From: Pyxicephalus adspersus | Lineage: Eukaryota > Chordata > Amphibia > Anura > Pyxicephalidae | Reading direction: 5' to 3' | Length of the DNA stretch: 64,000 nt | NCBI RefSeq assembly: GCF_032062135.1 | Contig: NC_092859.1 | Coordinates: 88,541,593-88,605,592, forward strand | In this document: positions 1 through 11,762 of the stretch, piece by piece | Numbering within the stretch: position 1 is the first letter of the stretch | Layout: every line of letters starts with the position of its first letter | Notes under the pieces: model-generated | What the model was told of the DNA's origin: nothing | Databases searched by the model: none | Seen by the model: only the letters and a program-made list of their open reading frames with translations | Made by a program: the position numbers and the translations under genes

Positions 1-106
1 GTCAGACTCTTCATGGTCATGGTCGTGGTCATTTTCCTTATCAGATTTGTCAGAGTAAGTGTCTTGATCTTTAAAGTGTTGTCTTTCAATTTCACTGTCA
101 TTTAAC
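1..106 (-). CDS. OSBPL8: OSBPL8 coding exon, acidic linker after the PH domain (partial)
   Basis: The acceptor is ...TTTCAG|GTTAAATGAC, with its AG at 107-108. The first base completes the Gln codon begun by the exon at 879-1050. The 35 codons read LNDSEIERQHFKDQD, then a Ser/Asp/Lys/Glu-rich stretch with a His-Asp run (DHDHDHEE) before leaving the window. In human ORP8 this is the acidic, poorly structured linker between the PH domain and the lipid-binding ORD. The His-Asp run is longer than the human counterpart (NDQEHDE) as I recall it. The 3' end of the exon is not visible. Confidence 0.93.
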
Positions 107-878
107 CTGAAACACAATGTACAGCTTCAATTTCAGCAAGGAGGGCAGTGAGCAGTACAGTAACGAACTTACAAAAAAAGTACTATAAATCTAAGACTTC
201 TAGTCAAAAGCAGTAGTGGCTTGGCTCTCACATTCCAATGCAGATATTCAGAAATATGGTTTAAGATACAAGAGTGCCTACATACGTGAAGTACATGACT
301 ATTTTTGAGAAAAAAATTCAAAACAAAAGGTACATTTTCAGGATACTGCTTAGGCACAATTCACTTTTGTGGATGTTTTCTATATGACAGGAAATTCTCA
401 AATAAAGTTCTGTATTAATGTAGAGTATACAAAAAGAAAACACAGAACCCAAAGAGAGACATAATCAGATAGCATATTGGATAGAATTAGTACCCAGAGA
501 TGCAATAAAAGCAATAAAACCTCTTCCGTAACATGGCAGCTTAGCAGCAAGATAAGTGTAGCTACCACCAAGATGTACACACACTCTCAAATAATTTATT
601 GTTACACATATCCAAATATGTGTGCTAAGACAGTGTATAGTTGGGGGGCACATTTCCTAAAGCTGGCTTAGATTGACTGTGAGGCCTTACATTTTTTAAT
701 TTCAGGCATCCAAATGCAAAAACAGATTTGCAAGTGTAAAAAGCTCATAAATTATATGCACCATTTTGCTGAAAAGACTAAACTAATTATAAGTACTGGA
801 AAATCAGCAAAAACACACCATATTGTGTGTGTGTTTTTGTTTTTTTTTACCTAAGGGACAGAGCAGGACATTACTTAC
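107..878 (-). other. OSBPL8 intron, no recognised element
   Basis: Bounded by the donor CCA|GTAAGT of the exon at 879-1050 and the acceptor TTTCAG at 107-108. A short GT- and T-rich run lies near 822-850. I see no other element. Confidence 0.8.
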
Positions 879-1050
879 TGGAAATTTTCATTGCTGTGGA
901 TGTTGTTTGCCCTTAGCAAACCATAGAAGTTTACATGGCTGTTTTCATTGGATGAGTTCAGGTCGTGCTCTTTCCCTTCTCTGATCATGGTGCGTTTCAG
1001 CAGGCTGGAGCATTTTAGAGCCAGCTCTAGTGCATCCATCCAGCACCTTC
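879..1050 (-). CDS. OSBPL8: OSBPL8 coding exon, end of PH domain and start of linker
   Basis: The acceptor is TTCTAG|GAAGGTGC and the donor TTTCCA|GTAAGTAATG. The exon is 172 bp, entering in phase 1 and leaving in phase 2. It encodes RCWMDALELALKCSSLLKRT, the C-terminal helix of the PH domain with its near-invariant Trp. It continues through MIREGKEHDL and HVNFYGLLRANNIHS into the linker. Close identity to human ORP8 (for example FYGLLRANN) and exact phase fit with both neighbours make the call firm. The PH domain binds phosphoinositides and helps bring the ER-anchored protein to the plasma membrane. Confidence 0.95.
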
Positions 1051-2751
1051 CTAGAATAAACACAGAAAGTCATAAAATTACTATTACATCCCTACAATAA
1101 ATTTTAGCGATAGGAGTATATTACATTTCTGCTTTTATATAATGGATATAACTGGGGAATAATACCAAGATACCCCAGTACTCTTTTTTGGCAAAACTGA
1201 TTGTTCCTTAGTACTGCTTCTTTTTTTCATACTTCATTCCTGCAATTCAGGGACTGCAGGAGACAGATACCAGGTCAAATTCAAGTACTTATACTGCTTG
1301 CCAAGTCAATCATTTATTATGATCTTATTGTCTTAACAGCAATTCAGAGCAATGTAACACTGAGAATACAGCGTATACAATGTTCACATAGTGTCATAGT
1401 TCCTCATATAAACTTAAGTTTATAGTACCAAAGTCAGCTATAGAAACATGCTGAATACGAAACACACAAATTACTCCTTAAGAATGGAATGCGGTATCAC
1501 ACAATGCAACAACTCATGGAAATCAATCAGAATTAAAAAAATAATAATCTAGCTGTAGCTAACAAAAACCAGACTGGTTCCTAGAGGTTTCTGCATTAAA
1601 ATATCTATATGGGGAAGACTTATTAGCATTATTAGCAGACATCAGGTTTTAAGGGAGGGAAATTCACCTTCTTATCTTTGAAACTATGATGTATTTAATA
1701 TTACAGAGCAATATTTTGAATTAAAGAAATACCTAAATAAATCTGTTAAACAAGCTCAGTTGTTGTAGAGGAAAGCATTTTGTTTGCTGGCACAATGGCA
1801 TTTTCTGTTGCCTCACCCACGTCCGCTGCATGCCACAGAACAGCTATGCAAAAGCCAGGAATGTCATACCACATTAACACTCAATCTACCAAGGGACTGT
1901 AAACAAGGGTGAAGAAGTCCATCCATTCTGTCTATAATTCTGGAACAAATTTGTTTTACTCTAGCATGTTTGATTAAAATTTGTTGCATACTTTCAGGTT
2001 TCATGTGTCATATCAGAAGGCAGAAAAGCCTCTTCCAAGTTCACATATTGATTTAAAAAAACATAAATGTCTTAAAGATGTTAACAGCTGTTTAATATAA
2101 ACTGACATAATCCAAAGAAAAATTCTCCTAAAATTTTTAATATTGCAAAATGAAAGTAAAAAATAAACGTTTAGTACATCAATTCCCCCCAAAGCTTTCA
2201 GAAAAAACTTCCCCCATGAATAACTCTGTAGTGATTACTGATAACCGAGCACCCCACTCTGATTTCAGCATACCACATACCAAGTAAGTTTGGATCCATT
2301 TATTAATGACATCCTTATGAGGCCTAAATAAAATGTTAACGTAAAGTGCTGTTTTAACACAAATCCACCATCCAAGAAGAAGATATCTGAAACTTTATTT
2401 ACCAGTTCTTTGTCCTTCAATTTTAACTACTGTAGTGCTTATTTATGTGATGAAAACAGCCACCCTGGGAACAGCAATTTTATTTTTTATAGGCCAGGTC
2501 TTAAAAAAAATTAAATTTTATTGATTGCTTTGGGTCTATGCCTGAATGTCCAAACTTTCTCTAATGTTAATGACGACCTAAAACTTAAAAAGCCAAGTTC
2601 TTTCCACGGGTTTCTCATGAGGTTTCTCCAACATTGTACTCTTCGTTAGCAAAGTTTGGGACTTACAAAGACTCTAGATATCCTGAATATTAAATATTTT
2701 CTATAATATTTTCAAGTCTAACCCCTAACCAAAAGAAATATTGGTATGTAC
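1051..2751 (-). other. OSBPL8 intron, no recognised element
   Basis: The donor in transcript sense is CAGATG|GTACATACC. I found no transposase, tandem array or foldback in these 1.7 kb; the sequence is AT-rich and unremarkable. Confidence 0.75.
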
Positions 2752-2836
2752 CATCTGATTCTGACGCAGCTCGAATAATCAGATAACTGCCTGGAAGAGG
2801 CTGAGTGATGGATCCAACTGCTTCACCTTTAGGACC
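2752..2836 (-). CDS. OSBPL8: OSBPL8 coding exon, middle of the PH domain
   Basis: The acceptor is CCTTTGTAAG|GGTCCTAAAG and the donor CAGATG|GTACAT. The 85 bp are 28 codons plus one base. It encodes GPKGEAVGSITQPLPGSYLI followed by IRAASESDG. This is the highly conserved late-strand segment of the ORP5/ORP8 PH domain, with a Gly where human ORP8 has PLPSSYL. The last base, G, joins GA of the next exon to rebuild Gly. No anomalies. Confidence 0.95.
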
Positions 2837-3366
2837 CTTACAAAGGAAAAGAAAATGTAGTCAGTAAGTTAACATGGATCATCTAAAAAAAGGTTCACAG
2901 TAGACACACAAACAAAATTTGTAATTAGTTATCTTACACAAGAACTCAAGCCCACTACTCTTGCAACATCATGCTAACTGACAGCCCGGGTTACATAATG
3001 CAGAACAGGGGATGCTTCCTAAGAACAGCACTTGTTTGGCTCAGACCTACATCCCCCTAACATGCTAAGGAAAGAGATATGATGACATACAGCCTAATGT
3101 TATGAATTTGTACACATGTGTAATATGTATCTCAAAAGCAAAAGAGAAGAAAAAGCTTTGTTTATAAAGGAAAATACAAATTTCATGACACTTTACTAGT
3201 GTAAAGATATTTTGTGGTCTTTGATGATACTGTATTATGTTATGTGGTCACTTTAATATTGTAAAGGTGCTACTCTTTGAAGTCTTCCAGATATTGTGTT
3301 AGGTTTATAGGATCATTTCTGAAGGATTCTGAAGATTTTTACAACACAGTTGCAAGAGACACCTAC
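2837..3366 (-). other. OSBPL8 intron, no recognised element
   Basis: A 530-bp intron with donor GTTAAG|GTAGGT in transcript sense. No repeat or RNA gene was recognised. Confidence 0.75.
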
Positions 3367-3570
3367 CTTAACAGCCCAGATTGATTGTTCCAAGGGGTGG
3401 AAAAGTTTAAAGCAGAATCCATCCTTCTTAGACGGTCTCTCTATAATTTCACAGGCATTCAGTAGAACTGTGCCTACCCACTGTCCATTTTTGGGTGTTT
3501 TGTAGATTAAAAGAACCCCTGGTTTTAACACACACCACAGTTTTGTCCAGCTTTTCAATGTTCCTCTGAT
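3367..3570 (-). CDS. OSBPL8: OSBPL8 coding exon, N-terminal two-thirds of the PH domain
   Basis: A 204-bp exon (68 codons, phase 0 to 0). The acceptor is TTTACAG|ATCAGAGG and the donor GTTAAG|GTAGGT. The protein starts IRGTLKSWTKLWCVLKPGVL, a classical PH-domain first hairpin (G-x-L-K...W...W.VL). It runs through GQWVGTVLLNACEIIERPSK to EQSIWAVK. The open frame continues upstream past the acceptor to an ATG near 3600, but that stretch is intron. Apart from Pro in YKTPKNG the segment is nearly identical to mammalian ORP8. It contributes lipid-head-group binding for plasma-membrane targeting. Confidence 0.97.
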
Positions 3571-4601
3571 CTGTAAATCAACATGCAACATATTCTTAAC
3601 ACAACAATTCTTTTTTGAAAAAAACAAAAATAAACATATAGAGTACACACAGTAGTTACAAAAGTCTTATTATATTATCAATTGCCTTTCTAATTTGGCT
3701 TGCTGCCAGGCACAATTTTCAAAAGCTGTCAAAAAATGAAAAAATGGTCTCTTTTTATGGGGGCTTTTTGTGTGCTGTTGGCAAAGAAATATTGCTTCCT
3801 GCTTTAGTTATACAATACCTGGTATCCCCAGCAGTTTTCTCTTATTACAACACTGGGACCCATCATGTAATTATATCAGAAGACCCTCTTTCTTGGTATG
3901 GTAGGGAGTGGCCGCAAAATGTGATGGCACCCCCCATATAAACAATATAAACAGCAGCACCCAGTGACATTTGACAAAGACAATTGCCAACATTCTAGAA
4001 TAAACTGACAAGGATAACCAAGGAACTGACTGAATAAGCAAGTCTAGAGCTTCTTCTTTTGTACCTCATCCCTCTGTCTGTTTTGACCTTGAAGTGACAG
4101 TGTCACTGTTACGTCTGCTGAAAGCATTCACATGAAAAGAACTCATGAGTCACTGGAAGAACGGCTGATGCATCCTGCATATATTGTATTTGTGTATTAC
4201 AGACTGGCCATAACCTCTCATGGGTAAGGAGAAAGGAAATGCAATTTTTTAGATACCATTGTTAAAAACTCTTCTAAATGAGAGTTGACAGATCTGCCTG
4301 TCCTCATGGCAGTGTCAGTTTCCCTGATCCCAAGGCAAGTTTAGATCAGATGCATGAAAGGAATTATGAAAGATGCGTACAGATACATTTTCTATATGAA
4401 ATAGAAACAGCCATTTACCAGCTACACAGGCCTTGTCAAATCTCTGCAAGTATTATTATTATTATAAGTTACATTCTATTCCTAAATTTTTAAAAACTCA
4501 AGCAATACTTGGATGGGTGACATTCCTCAACCTCCTGGGCGGTTCATTTCTGTTCAGATTTATATATCTAAAATCGGTACATTGTTTTTCATGAAAATTT
4601 A

Positions 4602-4753
4602 TTTTACAGTATAATATATTAGTATGAGTATAATAAAGTGTGAAACACAAAATCATGTCAAAACAATAAATTAAAAATAAATTTTTAAACATTTTAAAAA
4701 ATAAATAAATTATACTATATATTATACTCATACTAATAATTTATACTGTAAAA
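4602..4753. repeat. Near-perfect 33-bp inverted repeat with 86-bp spacer
   Basis: The arms 4602-4634 (ttttacagtataatatatta...) and 4721-4753 pair as inverted copies at 31 of 33 positions. The spacer is AT-rich. Cruciform potential is clear. Similar sequence with the motif agtatgagtataat is, from memory, common in frog genomes, so this is probably the core of an old foldback element rather than a gene feature. It could be continuous with the adjacent repeat at 4830-5110. Confidence 0.7.
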
Positions 4754-4829
4754 TACATTTTAATTAAAGGCAATGTACTGCTTTTAGACATATAAACCCA
4801 GTGTATTGCATTCAATACAGTTATTTTTT

Positions 4830-5110
4830 TGAACGCAATACAAAATAATTTGAAATTCCCGACACTCCTGCAACGCTCCTGGGTGACTTATCAGATGCAG
4901 AGGATGCCGCCCTTAGGATGGGAGGGGATGGGAATTGAGAAGAAGAACGCCAACAGACCAGGTAACGTAGTATTTACTATTGATTACTATTGATTATTTT
5001 TGATTGTTTTAGCTACCCCTAATGTGACTCGGGGTTACCACTTTCAGCATCTTTTTTTTTTCCACCCTGGAGTCACACTCGGGGTAACCACTGGGTAGGG
5101 TAAAAAAAAT
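4830..5110 (+). repeat. Frog interspersed repeat with A-rich tail, copy 1
   Basis: Contains acaaaataatttgaaattcc near the start and gagtcacactcggggtaacc near the end, followed by an A-rich tract (about 5103-5123). The same order of motifs (caaaattatttgaatttcc, then gagtcactctcgggaatacc) occurs in the sequence inserted at 47486-47761. The two are therefore diverged members of one non-coding family. The A-rich end suggests a retroposed element read on the plus strand. Exact ends are not resolved. Confidence 0.6.
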
Positions 5111-5278
5111 AAATAAATAAAAACTTTTTTTTTACCTGTATGAACAGCTGCAAAGATCTATGACCATGTGAAGCGCTATTCATGGATACAAGTGAATTCT
5201 GGCTTCAGATAATGCCACCCTTGTCAATGTGTGAACTATCATGTAAGGATAACAAGCAACAACACCTGCAGCTCTCAC

Positions 5279-5380
5279 CTTTAGCCAATCTGCCATGACA
5301 ATAACTGATGGGTCTGTGATTGTACTGAGCAATTCTTTAGTGGCTCTCTTCTTCTCCTCCCTATAATTTTTCTTTTGCAC
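5279..5380 (-). CDS. OSBPL8: OSBPL8 coding exon, basic region before the PH domain
   Basis: A 102-bp exon (34 codons, phase 0). The acceptor is CCTTTCAG|GTGCAAAAG and the donor CTAAAG|GTGAGAGC. It encodes VQKKNYREEKKRATKELLST, then ITDPSVIVMADWLK. This matches human ORP8; ORP5 differs here (AQKENYRQEKK...MADSLK, from memory), so it fixes the paralogue. The Lys/Arg-rich segment just before the PH domain is part of the polybasic region that cooperates with the PH domain for plasma-membrane contact. Reading frame beyond WLK is intron read-through. Confidence 0.97.
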
Positions 5381-6148
5381 CTGAAAGGACAGAACAAACA
5401 CATTACACTAATACAGATAACAAGAGGTTTTCATGTGGAAAACACTAATCAGTTTCCAGTCTGCCTATTCTGACCTTGGGCAAATCTATTATCAAAGTTA
5501 ATCTGGAAAAACTTGACAAAGAATCACAGTGGATGACTGTTTACCATATTAAAATGTTTTGCTAGAGAAAATGTGTATAAAGCTACTAAACATGCTAAAA
5601 TAGTAGTAGCACTATATAATGTTTGTAGATCACTGGAGAAACTTTCTCTTAAATTTATGTACCAGAGATACAACAGAAAGTTGGAGGAAATCCTATTAGC
5701 CAGCTGTTTCAGGAACAAGTTTTCACATGAGACACATGAGATTTTCCCTTATTTTCTGTTCTGCAGACAACTCTAAAATGATGGATTCATTCTCCCATTT
5801 CTTTCTCAGTGACAATGGTCATCAATGGGGAATATCCTCAAAGGAGGCCTAACTCATTCCAGACCAAACAGGTTCAAAAATTTTTGTAACTGAAGCAATG
5901 GCAGGAAGGGAGATCAATGTGTACCAGGTAGGCCCAGTTACCCTGTTGAAGGTTTTTAGGTGTACCTGACATGCCCAAGGTCAATATAAAGGAGTCAGGT
6001 AAGGTATAAGATAGTTCCTGAAAGGGCTACTGGGAATGTACTGCAATGCGTCATGAAGTGTCCCATCTTAAAGCAAGACAAATACTTTCTGTAACAAATC
6101 ACCTCTAGTACAAGCCCTTATCATTGCATATTGTGAAGAGTGACTTAC
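5381..6148 (-). other. OSBPL8 intron, no recognised element
   Basis: Donor CTCAAA|GTAAGTC in transcript sense, acceptor CCTTTCAG. I see no repeat or RNA gene in it. Confidence 0.75.
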
Positions 6149-6229
6149 TTTGAGCGATTCCTTTTTTGTAAGTTTGCTTGAGGCAGAAGCAATGTCCTTT
6201 TCAGACCCATTATATAGCTTAGACTCAGA
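6149..6229 (-). CDS. OSBPL8: OSBPL8 coding exon, Ser/Lys-rich N-terminal segment
   Basis: An 81-bp exon (27 codons, phase 0). The acceptor is TTTATTTACAG|TCTGAGTC and the donor CTCAAA|GTAAGTC. It encodes SESKLYNGSEKDIASASSKL followed by TKKESLK. Human ORP8 has SESKLYNGSEKD, then a Ser/Thr-rich stretch and KLTKKESLK, so the orthology is clear. The segment is polar and low-complexity, with likely phosphorylatable Ser residues and Lys residues that extend the polybasic region. Confidence 0.95.
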
Positions 6230-7195
6230 CTGTAAATAAACAATCAAACATTAACCGTTAGTTGCTTGTCCTTTTGTACAGTAAAAATAAACTTACTATA
6301 TATATTTTAAATAATGTTCGGTGCTAAATGGTGAAAGCTGGAAAATTATATAGTAATAGATTTATACTCTTGGGGACACATTCTCCAAAATGTAAGAAAA
6401 AATGTATACGTTTCCTTGAGCCAGATCCTATTCATCTTTCTCCAGGAAAGATAGAAAAAAAATGAAAACAAACATATGTTTGAACTTTCTTTACACCATA
6501 TTCTAAAGCTATTCATTTGCAGAGCTGAATATGCCTAATTAGTGGGTTGGGCCACCTAAAGCTGATCTATTTTGGATAGATGCCAGTGCTTTACCCTCCT
6601 TTGTTTTATTATGTCCCCTGCTGACTACTGAGCTAATACCATCACTAGCTTACCACAGCTAGAAGACCACAAGCCTGCTCCTCCTTTATTCACTTTCACA
6701 TATGTAAAGCTTTTACAACAGGAAGAGTGGAACTTCACAGAAAAAGCAGAGGGAGATGTGTGCTCTGGTAGAGAGATCTTTCTGGGTGGAAATCGCCAAT
6801 GGATGTTTCAGCCCATCAACACCCACAGTTTACTTATCTATCTCTGGGTGGATTAACCTTTTAGGAGTTTTTATTTATGAATGCCCGGATACCCACCACC
6901 TGTGAATGTTCTTACTTGTACCAGCTATAAGGTTATACAGCATTTACAACATAGCAAATTACCTTACAAAACCAGCCCTAATAAAAAGGACTTTTTTTAA
7001 TCTAAAGACCCCAAAAGCCTCTAAGCAAATTAGAGCTCCAAAACACACAACACATACATTGGAACAAATACCATACTTTTAGTCTTGTATTCCAAAATTC
7101 CTATATTGCTCAATCGACTCAGGACTTTTGTAGTTCATTTTGTGAAAAAGGCAGTTAAAAAAAGTTATACCCAGGAAAAGGATGCATGAAATTAC
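6230..7195 (-). other. OSBPL8 intron, no recognised element
   Basis: A roughly 1-kb intron with donor AGCAAG|GTAATTTC. Nothing beyond AT-rich sequence was recognised. Confidence 0.7.
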
Positions 7196-7266
7196 CTTGC
7201 TCTTAGACATAGAGTTAGAAGTGTCATCTTTACTTTGCAAGGTTTCATCTTTACTCCGGTCAAATC
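7196..7266 (-). CDS. OSBPL8: OSBPL8 coding exon, N-terminal segment at the splice hub
   Basis: A 71-bp exon. The acceptor is TTTGGTCTAG|GATTTGACC and the donor AGCAAG|GTAATTTC. Entered in phase 1, the first codon is completed as GGA (Gly) and the peptide reads GFDRSKDETLQSKDDTSNSM then SKSK. Human ORP8 has GFERGKEDISQNKDESSLSM-SKSK at this place. Both upstream options, the exon at 35217-35354 and the alternative first exon at 14723-14861, end in phase 1 with a G. This exon is therefore the common acceptor for long, short and ORP5-like N-termini. Confidence 0.95.
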
Positions 7267-7640
7267 CTAGACCAAAATATGAAAAGATGCTTTATACAAA
7301 AACAATTATAAACATTATAACATAACATAGAAACATTTAAATTGGTGTCAGATAATAAGAAAAACATAAAAGAAAAGACAGCACTGTTTTCAACGGTTTG
7401 ATGTTCAGTAACAATCTGTATATAAGCAATAAAAGGAAAATGATAAGTGTACTAACTTATATAAAAAAAATAATACCTTTGGTAAATTGGTATGTTAATA
7501 TCAATGTTGTATAATATAGTGAAAATACTTTCTGTGAGTTAAACAGCCAACTAATGTGATACCAAATACTTGCTACATTGCAATAACCACAAATATAGAA
7601 TAAACAAAAGAGGAATTGATACCTGTTGTACAGGCCGATG

Positions 7641-7660
7641 AAAAAAAAAAAAAAAAAAAA
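7641..7660. repeat. (A)20 homopolymer
   Basis: Twenty consecutive A in the large intron. No adjacent retroelement body was identified. Confidence 0.9.
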
Positions 7661-8481
7661 TTATAAAACCTTTCAAAAATTTAATCAAACAATACAATAT
7701 GTAATTAATTTAGTTGTTGTAGATAGGTAAAAAATCTGAAACATAACACTTCAAGGAGTAACAACACATTTGCTGATGCAGTTGCATATTACCTGTAATT
7801 AATAATAGTTTTAGGTCGGGTTGCCCCAAACAGTTCCCTGACCATAACTGGAAGTTAGAGGGTTGATGTATGTTGCTCGCTGCCTTAAAGCATACAACAG
7901 TCTAATGAAGAAAATAAAGGCTAAACTAAGAGGAGCAACTTCCTGCCCTATTAATGTCTGTAGAGTTCTGGCCATTATAACACCATAAGGAGCAGTGCAT
8001 GATATGAAGCCTTCACAATGACAATTGCCATTGGACAGTAATACTGGGGCACTAATCTTCCTACTGACACCAATGGTATGGCACCAGCCCCATCATAGAC
8101 ACCAACTATAATGCAGCTTTCCTTTCATAGACAGAAATGCTAGGGCATCATTTTATTTTCTCCCATTGAATCCAATGATGGGGTACCATTCCATTCAATG
8201 AACATTGATACCAGTAATTGGTAAACAGTTTATTCAGATCTAAGATACACTGTTGACTGAACAATAGGATGCTGACAACAAAATGAGTAGCACGCTTTAT
8301 AAGTTATACCTCTGTATTTCTCTGTTTGCAAGAAATTAGGTACAGAAACACATCATTAGAAAGCAAAGGATGTATTCAGAAGTGCAGAAACAAAGAAAGA
8401 AAAATATGTCAGAGCATTTCACAGACCTATCCAGGAAACTTATTTTTAGAAGTTCACAACTAGTTGTTGAAAATAGATCTG

Positions 8482-8575
8482 ATATTCACTGAAACATTCC
8501 CTGGTGGAGAAGCTTCCAGATCCATGTGTCAATTAATTCGTCACCAGGGAATGATAGATTCACTGCATTATAAAG
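8482..8575. mobile_element. Short non-autonomous element, diverged second copy
   Basis: Shares, in order, acattccctggtggagaagc / cttccagatccatgtgt / caccagggaatg / gattcactgc.ttataaa with the better preserved element at 35748-35881. The left terminal repeat has decayed. The shared inverted motif (ttccctgg...ccagggaa) shows a foldback organisation. Confidence 0.55.
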
Positions 8576-11500
8576 GGACCCCTTACAAATCACACAATTC
8601 CAAAAGAAGAATTAATAATTCTTTGTAATGAAGAGAAGCTGTAAGAAGTACTTAGTAAAAGTATTTTCATTCTTTTTTCCTAAGGTATTTTCACTCAGTT
8701 CCACACCACTTCTTCATGCTGAACCTTATGATCACAACTCTTCATGTGCATTACAAAGCCCATTTCCAGCCAAGATTTGTATAAAGCATAGAACCTCTAT
8801 TTTCCTGTGTGATAATACTTTTACCAATTTATTTTCTGTTCTGGTGAGTGAGAGAACACCTCTAATCCACAATCCAAAAAAAATATATGAAATGCCTTTT
8901 GTTACTATGTATTATTGATCTGACTTTAAAGAAGATTTGATTTGCCACTACAGGTGTTTGCAACCGGACCACTGTACCCCAAACTGCATTACCGAAGAAT
9001 AAAAACAAAAATCTGATGTGCAAAGAACAACACAGACAGCTAAAGCCCCGATATATGCGTATGAAAAATCTAGAGTTTCCTTTTAAACTAATATCGGTGC
9101 ACAGTCTTAAAAGTAATATGAGAACACGGCCATGGATTTTCTATAAAAGCTGAGCATGCTTGAAATCCTTAAGGAGCACATACAGAGCGCTTGTTTTCCT
9201 CCAAGGAACCCTCTAGAGATTACCAGCAACAATAAAATGTCAGAAGCTGCAATTAACATTGGAGGAACAAAAACAGCAATTCTGGGGAAAATCACCAGTC
9301 CAGAACACAGCAGATCAAAGCAATGATCTGTACATGATTGCCTAACAAGGACAGAAAAATAAACATTATTTTACAATTACCAGTTTTTAAATATAATTTG
9401 CAGAACAATTTGTAATTTTTTCACAGGCTGCATATTTCTATGCAACACCCAAACAAAAATTCTGAAACACAGACAGCTCTCTGTTTTACATCAACAGGTA
9501 TGTTATTAAAGTGGAATTACAGTCATAATTTTCCATCTGCTTCAAAAGGTTTGCCAAACCATTATAATTTCTGGGAACTGAATTATGTTTACAAATAAGT
9601 TCCTGAAATTGGTAAAAATGGTTGCTTTCACTATTCCAACAGTAAATGTGCCACTCATCTCTGGGTCATAATAAAATACAAGAACGATTCAAGGACATGC
9701 CATTGTTTTTAAGCCGCTCAGGGGTTCAACGGAAAAATTCATTAACTTTACATACAGAAAGTGAGATCATAAATATAAATTTGGAGATTTGCTGACAAGT
9801 GCAAAACTTTTCTAAATATAAATGGCCACAAGACTGTTTTGTTTCCTGGCCTGGAAAATGACATTGTCAGACACTATCCCTGTATCTCTTTTTGGCTACT
9901 TTCAAACTGTATTTCCAAAAAGTAATGGGCACTTTGCACCAAAGTAATCCCTGAAATCCACTCCCTCTGTATTGGTATATGGCCTGTGAGTAAGGATGTG
10001 ATGTGACAGAAATGGAGTGGACGCTGCTTGGGACATACTATTGATGCTGGGCACCACAGGAATGCTTCAAGTCAGCGTGCTTACTTTATTGTGAAGTGCT
10101 AACAATGGCCATCTGTGTGAGCTAAAAAAGCTGGAGAAAAACTCAAATCTTTTATATACTCTGACATTTACAAAGGGCACTCAGACAAGGCTGTTTATTG
10201 AGACACTCCTCCATTTACCAACATACTTCAGCGTACTCTGCATGCCAGTATGTGAGAATTGCTGAGTACAATAAATACCTAGTAAATCCATTGGACAGAT
10301 TCCAAGTACATTCATAGGAGAATAATCACTAACCAAGTTAAAGTTTGCTTTCACCATGACATATAGGATTCAAAAATAGATAAGATAAAATGGCATTTCA
10401 CTTTTGGGTAGATTGTGGATAGTAGAATCACCAACCCTATTAAATGTTTTTTAAACTAGTAGCCAAACAAAAATGAACAAAACAATTTATCATTAAATAC
10501 TAAAAATTGGGCTTATTAGCATCACATAAATATAAGGCAAAAATATGAAGATTTCATCCTACAGGTCCAGTTAAAGCTATCCATCCTAACGACAAAGTCT
10601 TATAATTAAGAAGGTAGGGATATGATCCAAGGTAACCTTCAAGTGGTGTAAAATGAGTAGAAAACATTTTCCCGTCAATACAAATGTGTTTTGGAGGCTA
10701 AGATTTAGGTTCTTACGTCGTTTGTATGTAGAAATACATTTAAAGCTGAACAGAGGCCTCAAAAATAAATGTATTTTTAGTTCTTCCAAGTTCCTTAAAT
10801 AACGAAGATTAAAAATGAATTCTAGTAGAATCCTGGTCAACTAGGAAAAAACTTGCCAGTGTTGACTGTTTACAACCACATTTGGCAGCAGAAAGAAATG
10901 TGAGAACACTATGAGCACAGTACATGTCTGAGTGTTTGTTATGGCCACCAACAGTCCCCAGCTATACTAATATTGCTCCATGTCCGCAGTCCCTTAGCAT
11001 TAGAGATAAAGCCTACCATATGGCAGGAAGTACCGTTTGCATACTTAGGTTACTTTTTTCCCCCAGATCATTACATAAGCCATTTTGTCATTTAATGTTT
11101 ACTCACTCTTTCTGCAGTAACAGTAGGGGTTTTCCAAACCCAACCAGTATGCAGAAAATACCAATTATCAGTATAATTGGCATACTTCAATCCCAGGGGA
11201 ACTCTAAGACTGGGGGTATCCCCAGCACTATCCCACTGGTTTGCTGCAGGAAGCCTTTTATCTGTCAGGAGGGCTGGACGGTGGGGATATAGAATGCAGA
11301 ATTTATGTAAGATAATGTGATTATAGCAGGGAGATCTATTTAGCAATGTTTGTGGAATTCATGGCAATGGTCTGCTGTGTGTCTACATAACAAACATAGG
11401 TAAGAATTTGTGATGATGTTTGCTAAAGACTTTAAAAGTAAATATGTTTTTACATAAGATATCAAGTAGAAAAAATCTCTAGATATGAATTTGAAGAATA

Positions 11501-11582
11501 TAATGCTTACATTGTATTTGTTATAGCTCCAACAGATTACACAGCCCCTACCAACCAAGGTAAGGGAAGTCACTAACTGTCA

Positions 11583-11762
11583 TATGTCATTGCCATAGTC
11601 CAAGGCCAATTTGGGGGGAAACCAATTAACCTAACTGTGTTTTTCAGATGTGGGATGAAACACACACACCATAGAAACTTTTTGCAGATTATGTTCTGGC
11701 TGAAATTCCAACCTGGGTCCCAAGTGCTGCAAAAACAAGTGTGCTAGCCATTGAGCCAAACA
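11583..11762 (-). mobile_element. tRNA-derived SINE fragment, head only
   Basis: Read on the minus strand it carries a tRNA-like head: an A box (TGGCTCAATGGCTAGCA), then CAGCACTTGGGACCCAGGTT with a decayed B box (GGTTGGAAT). It continues into the body shared with the copy at 40602-40903 (ATTGGCCTTGGACTATGGCA). The LINE-like 3' tail is absent. This is old and diverged; it is not a tRNA gene because no clover-leaf can be completed. Confidence 0.6.

Larger units (their letters stand above)
3571..5278 (-). other. OSBPL8 intron with frog repeats
   Basis: A 1.7-kb intron. The part from 3571 to about 4500 shows nothing recognised. From about 4505 to 5135 it is occupied by repeat DNA, described separately (inverted repeat at 4602-4753 and repeat copy at 4830-5110). 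Confidence 0.75.

Noticed and set aside
3571..3648. Upstream extension MYSICLF...LQ of the PH exon frame
   Set aside because: It lies beyond a clear TTTACAG acceptor; the ORP8 protein joins IRGTLK directly to MADWLK.
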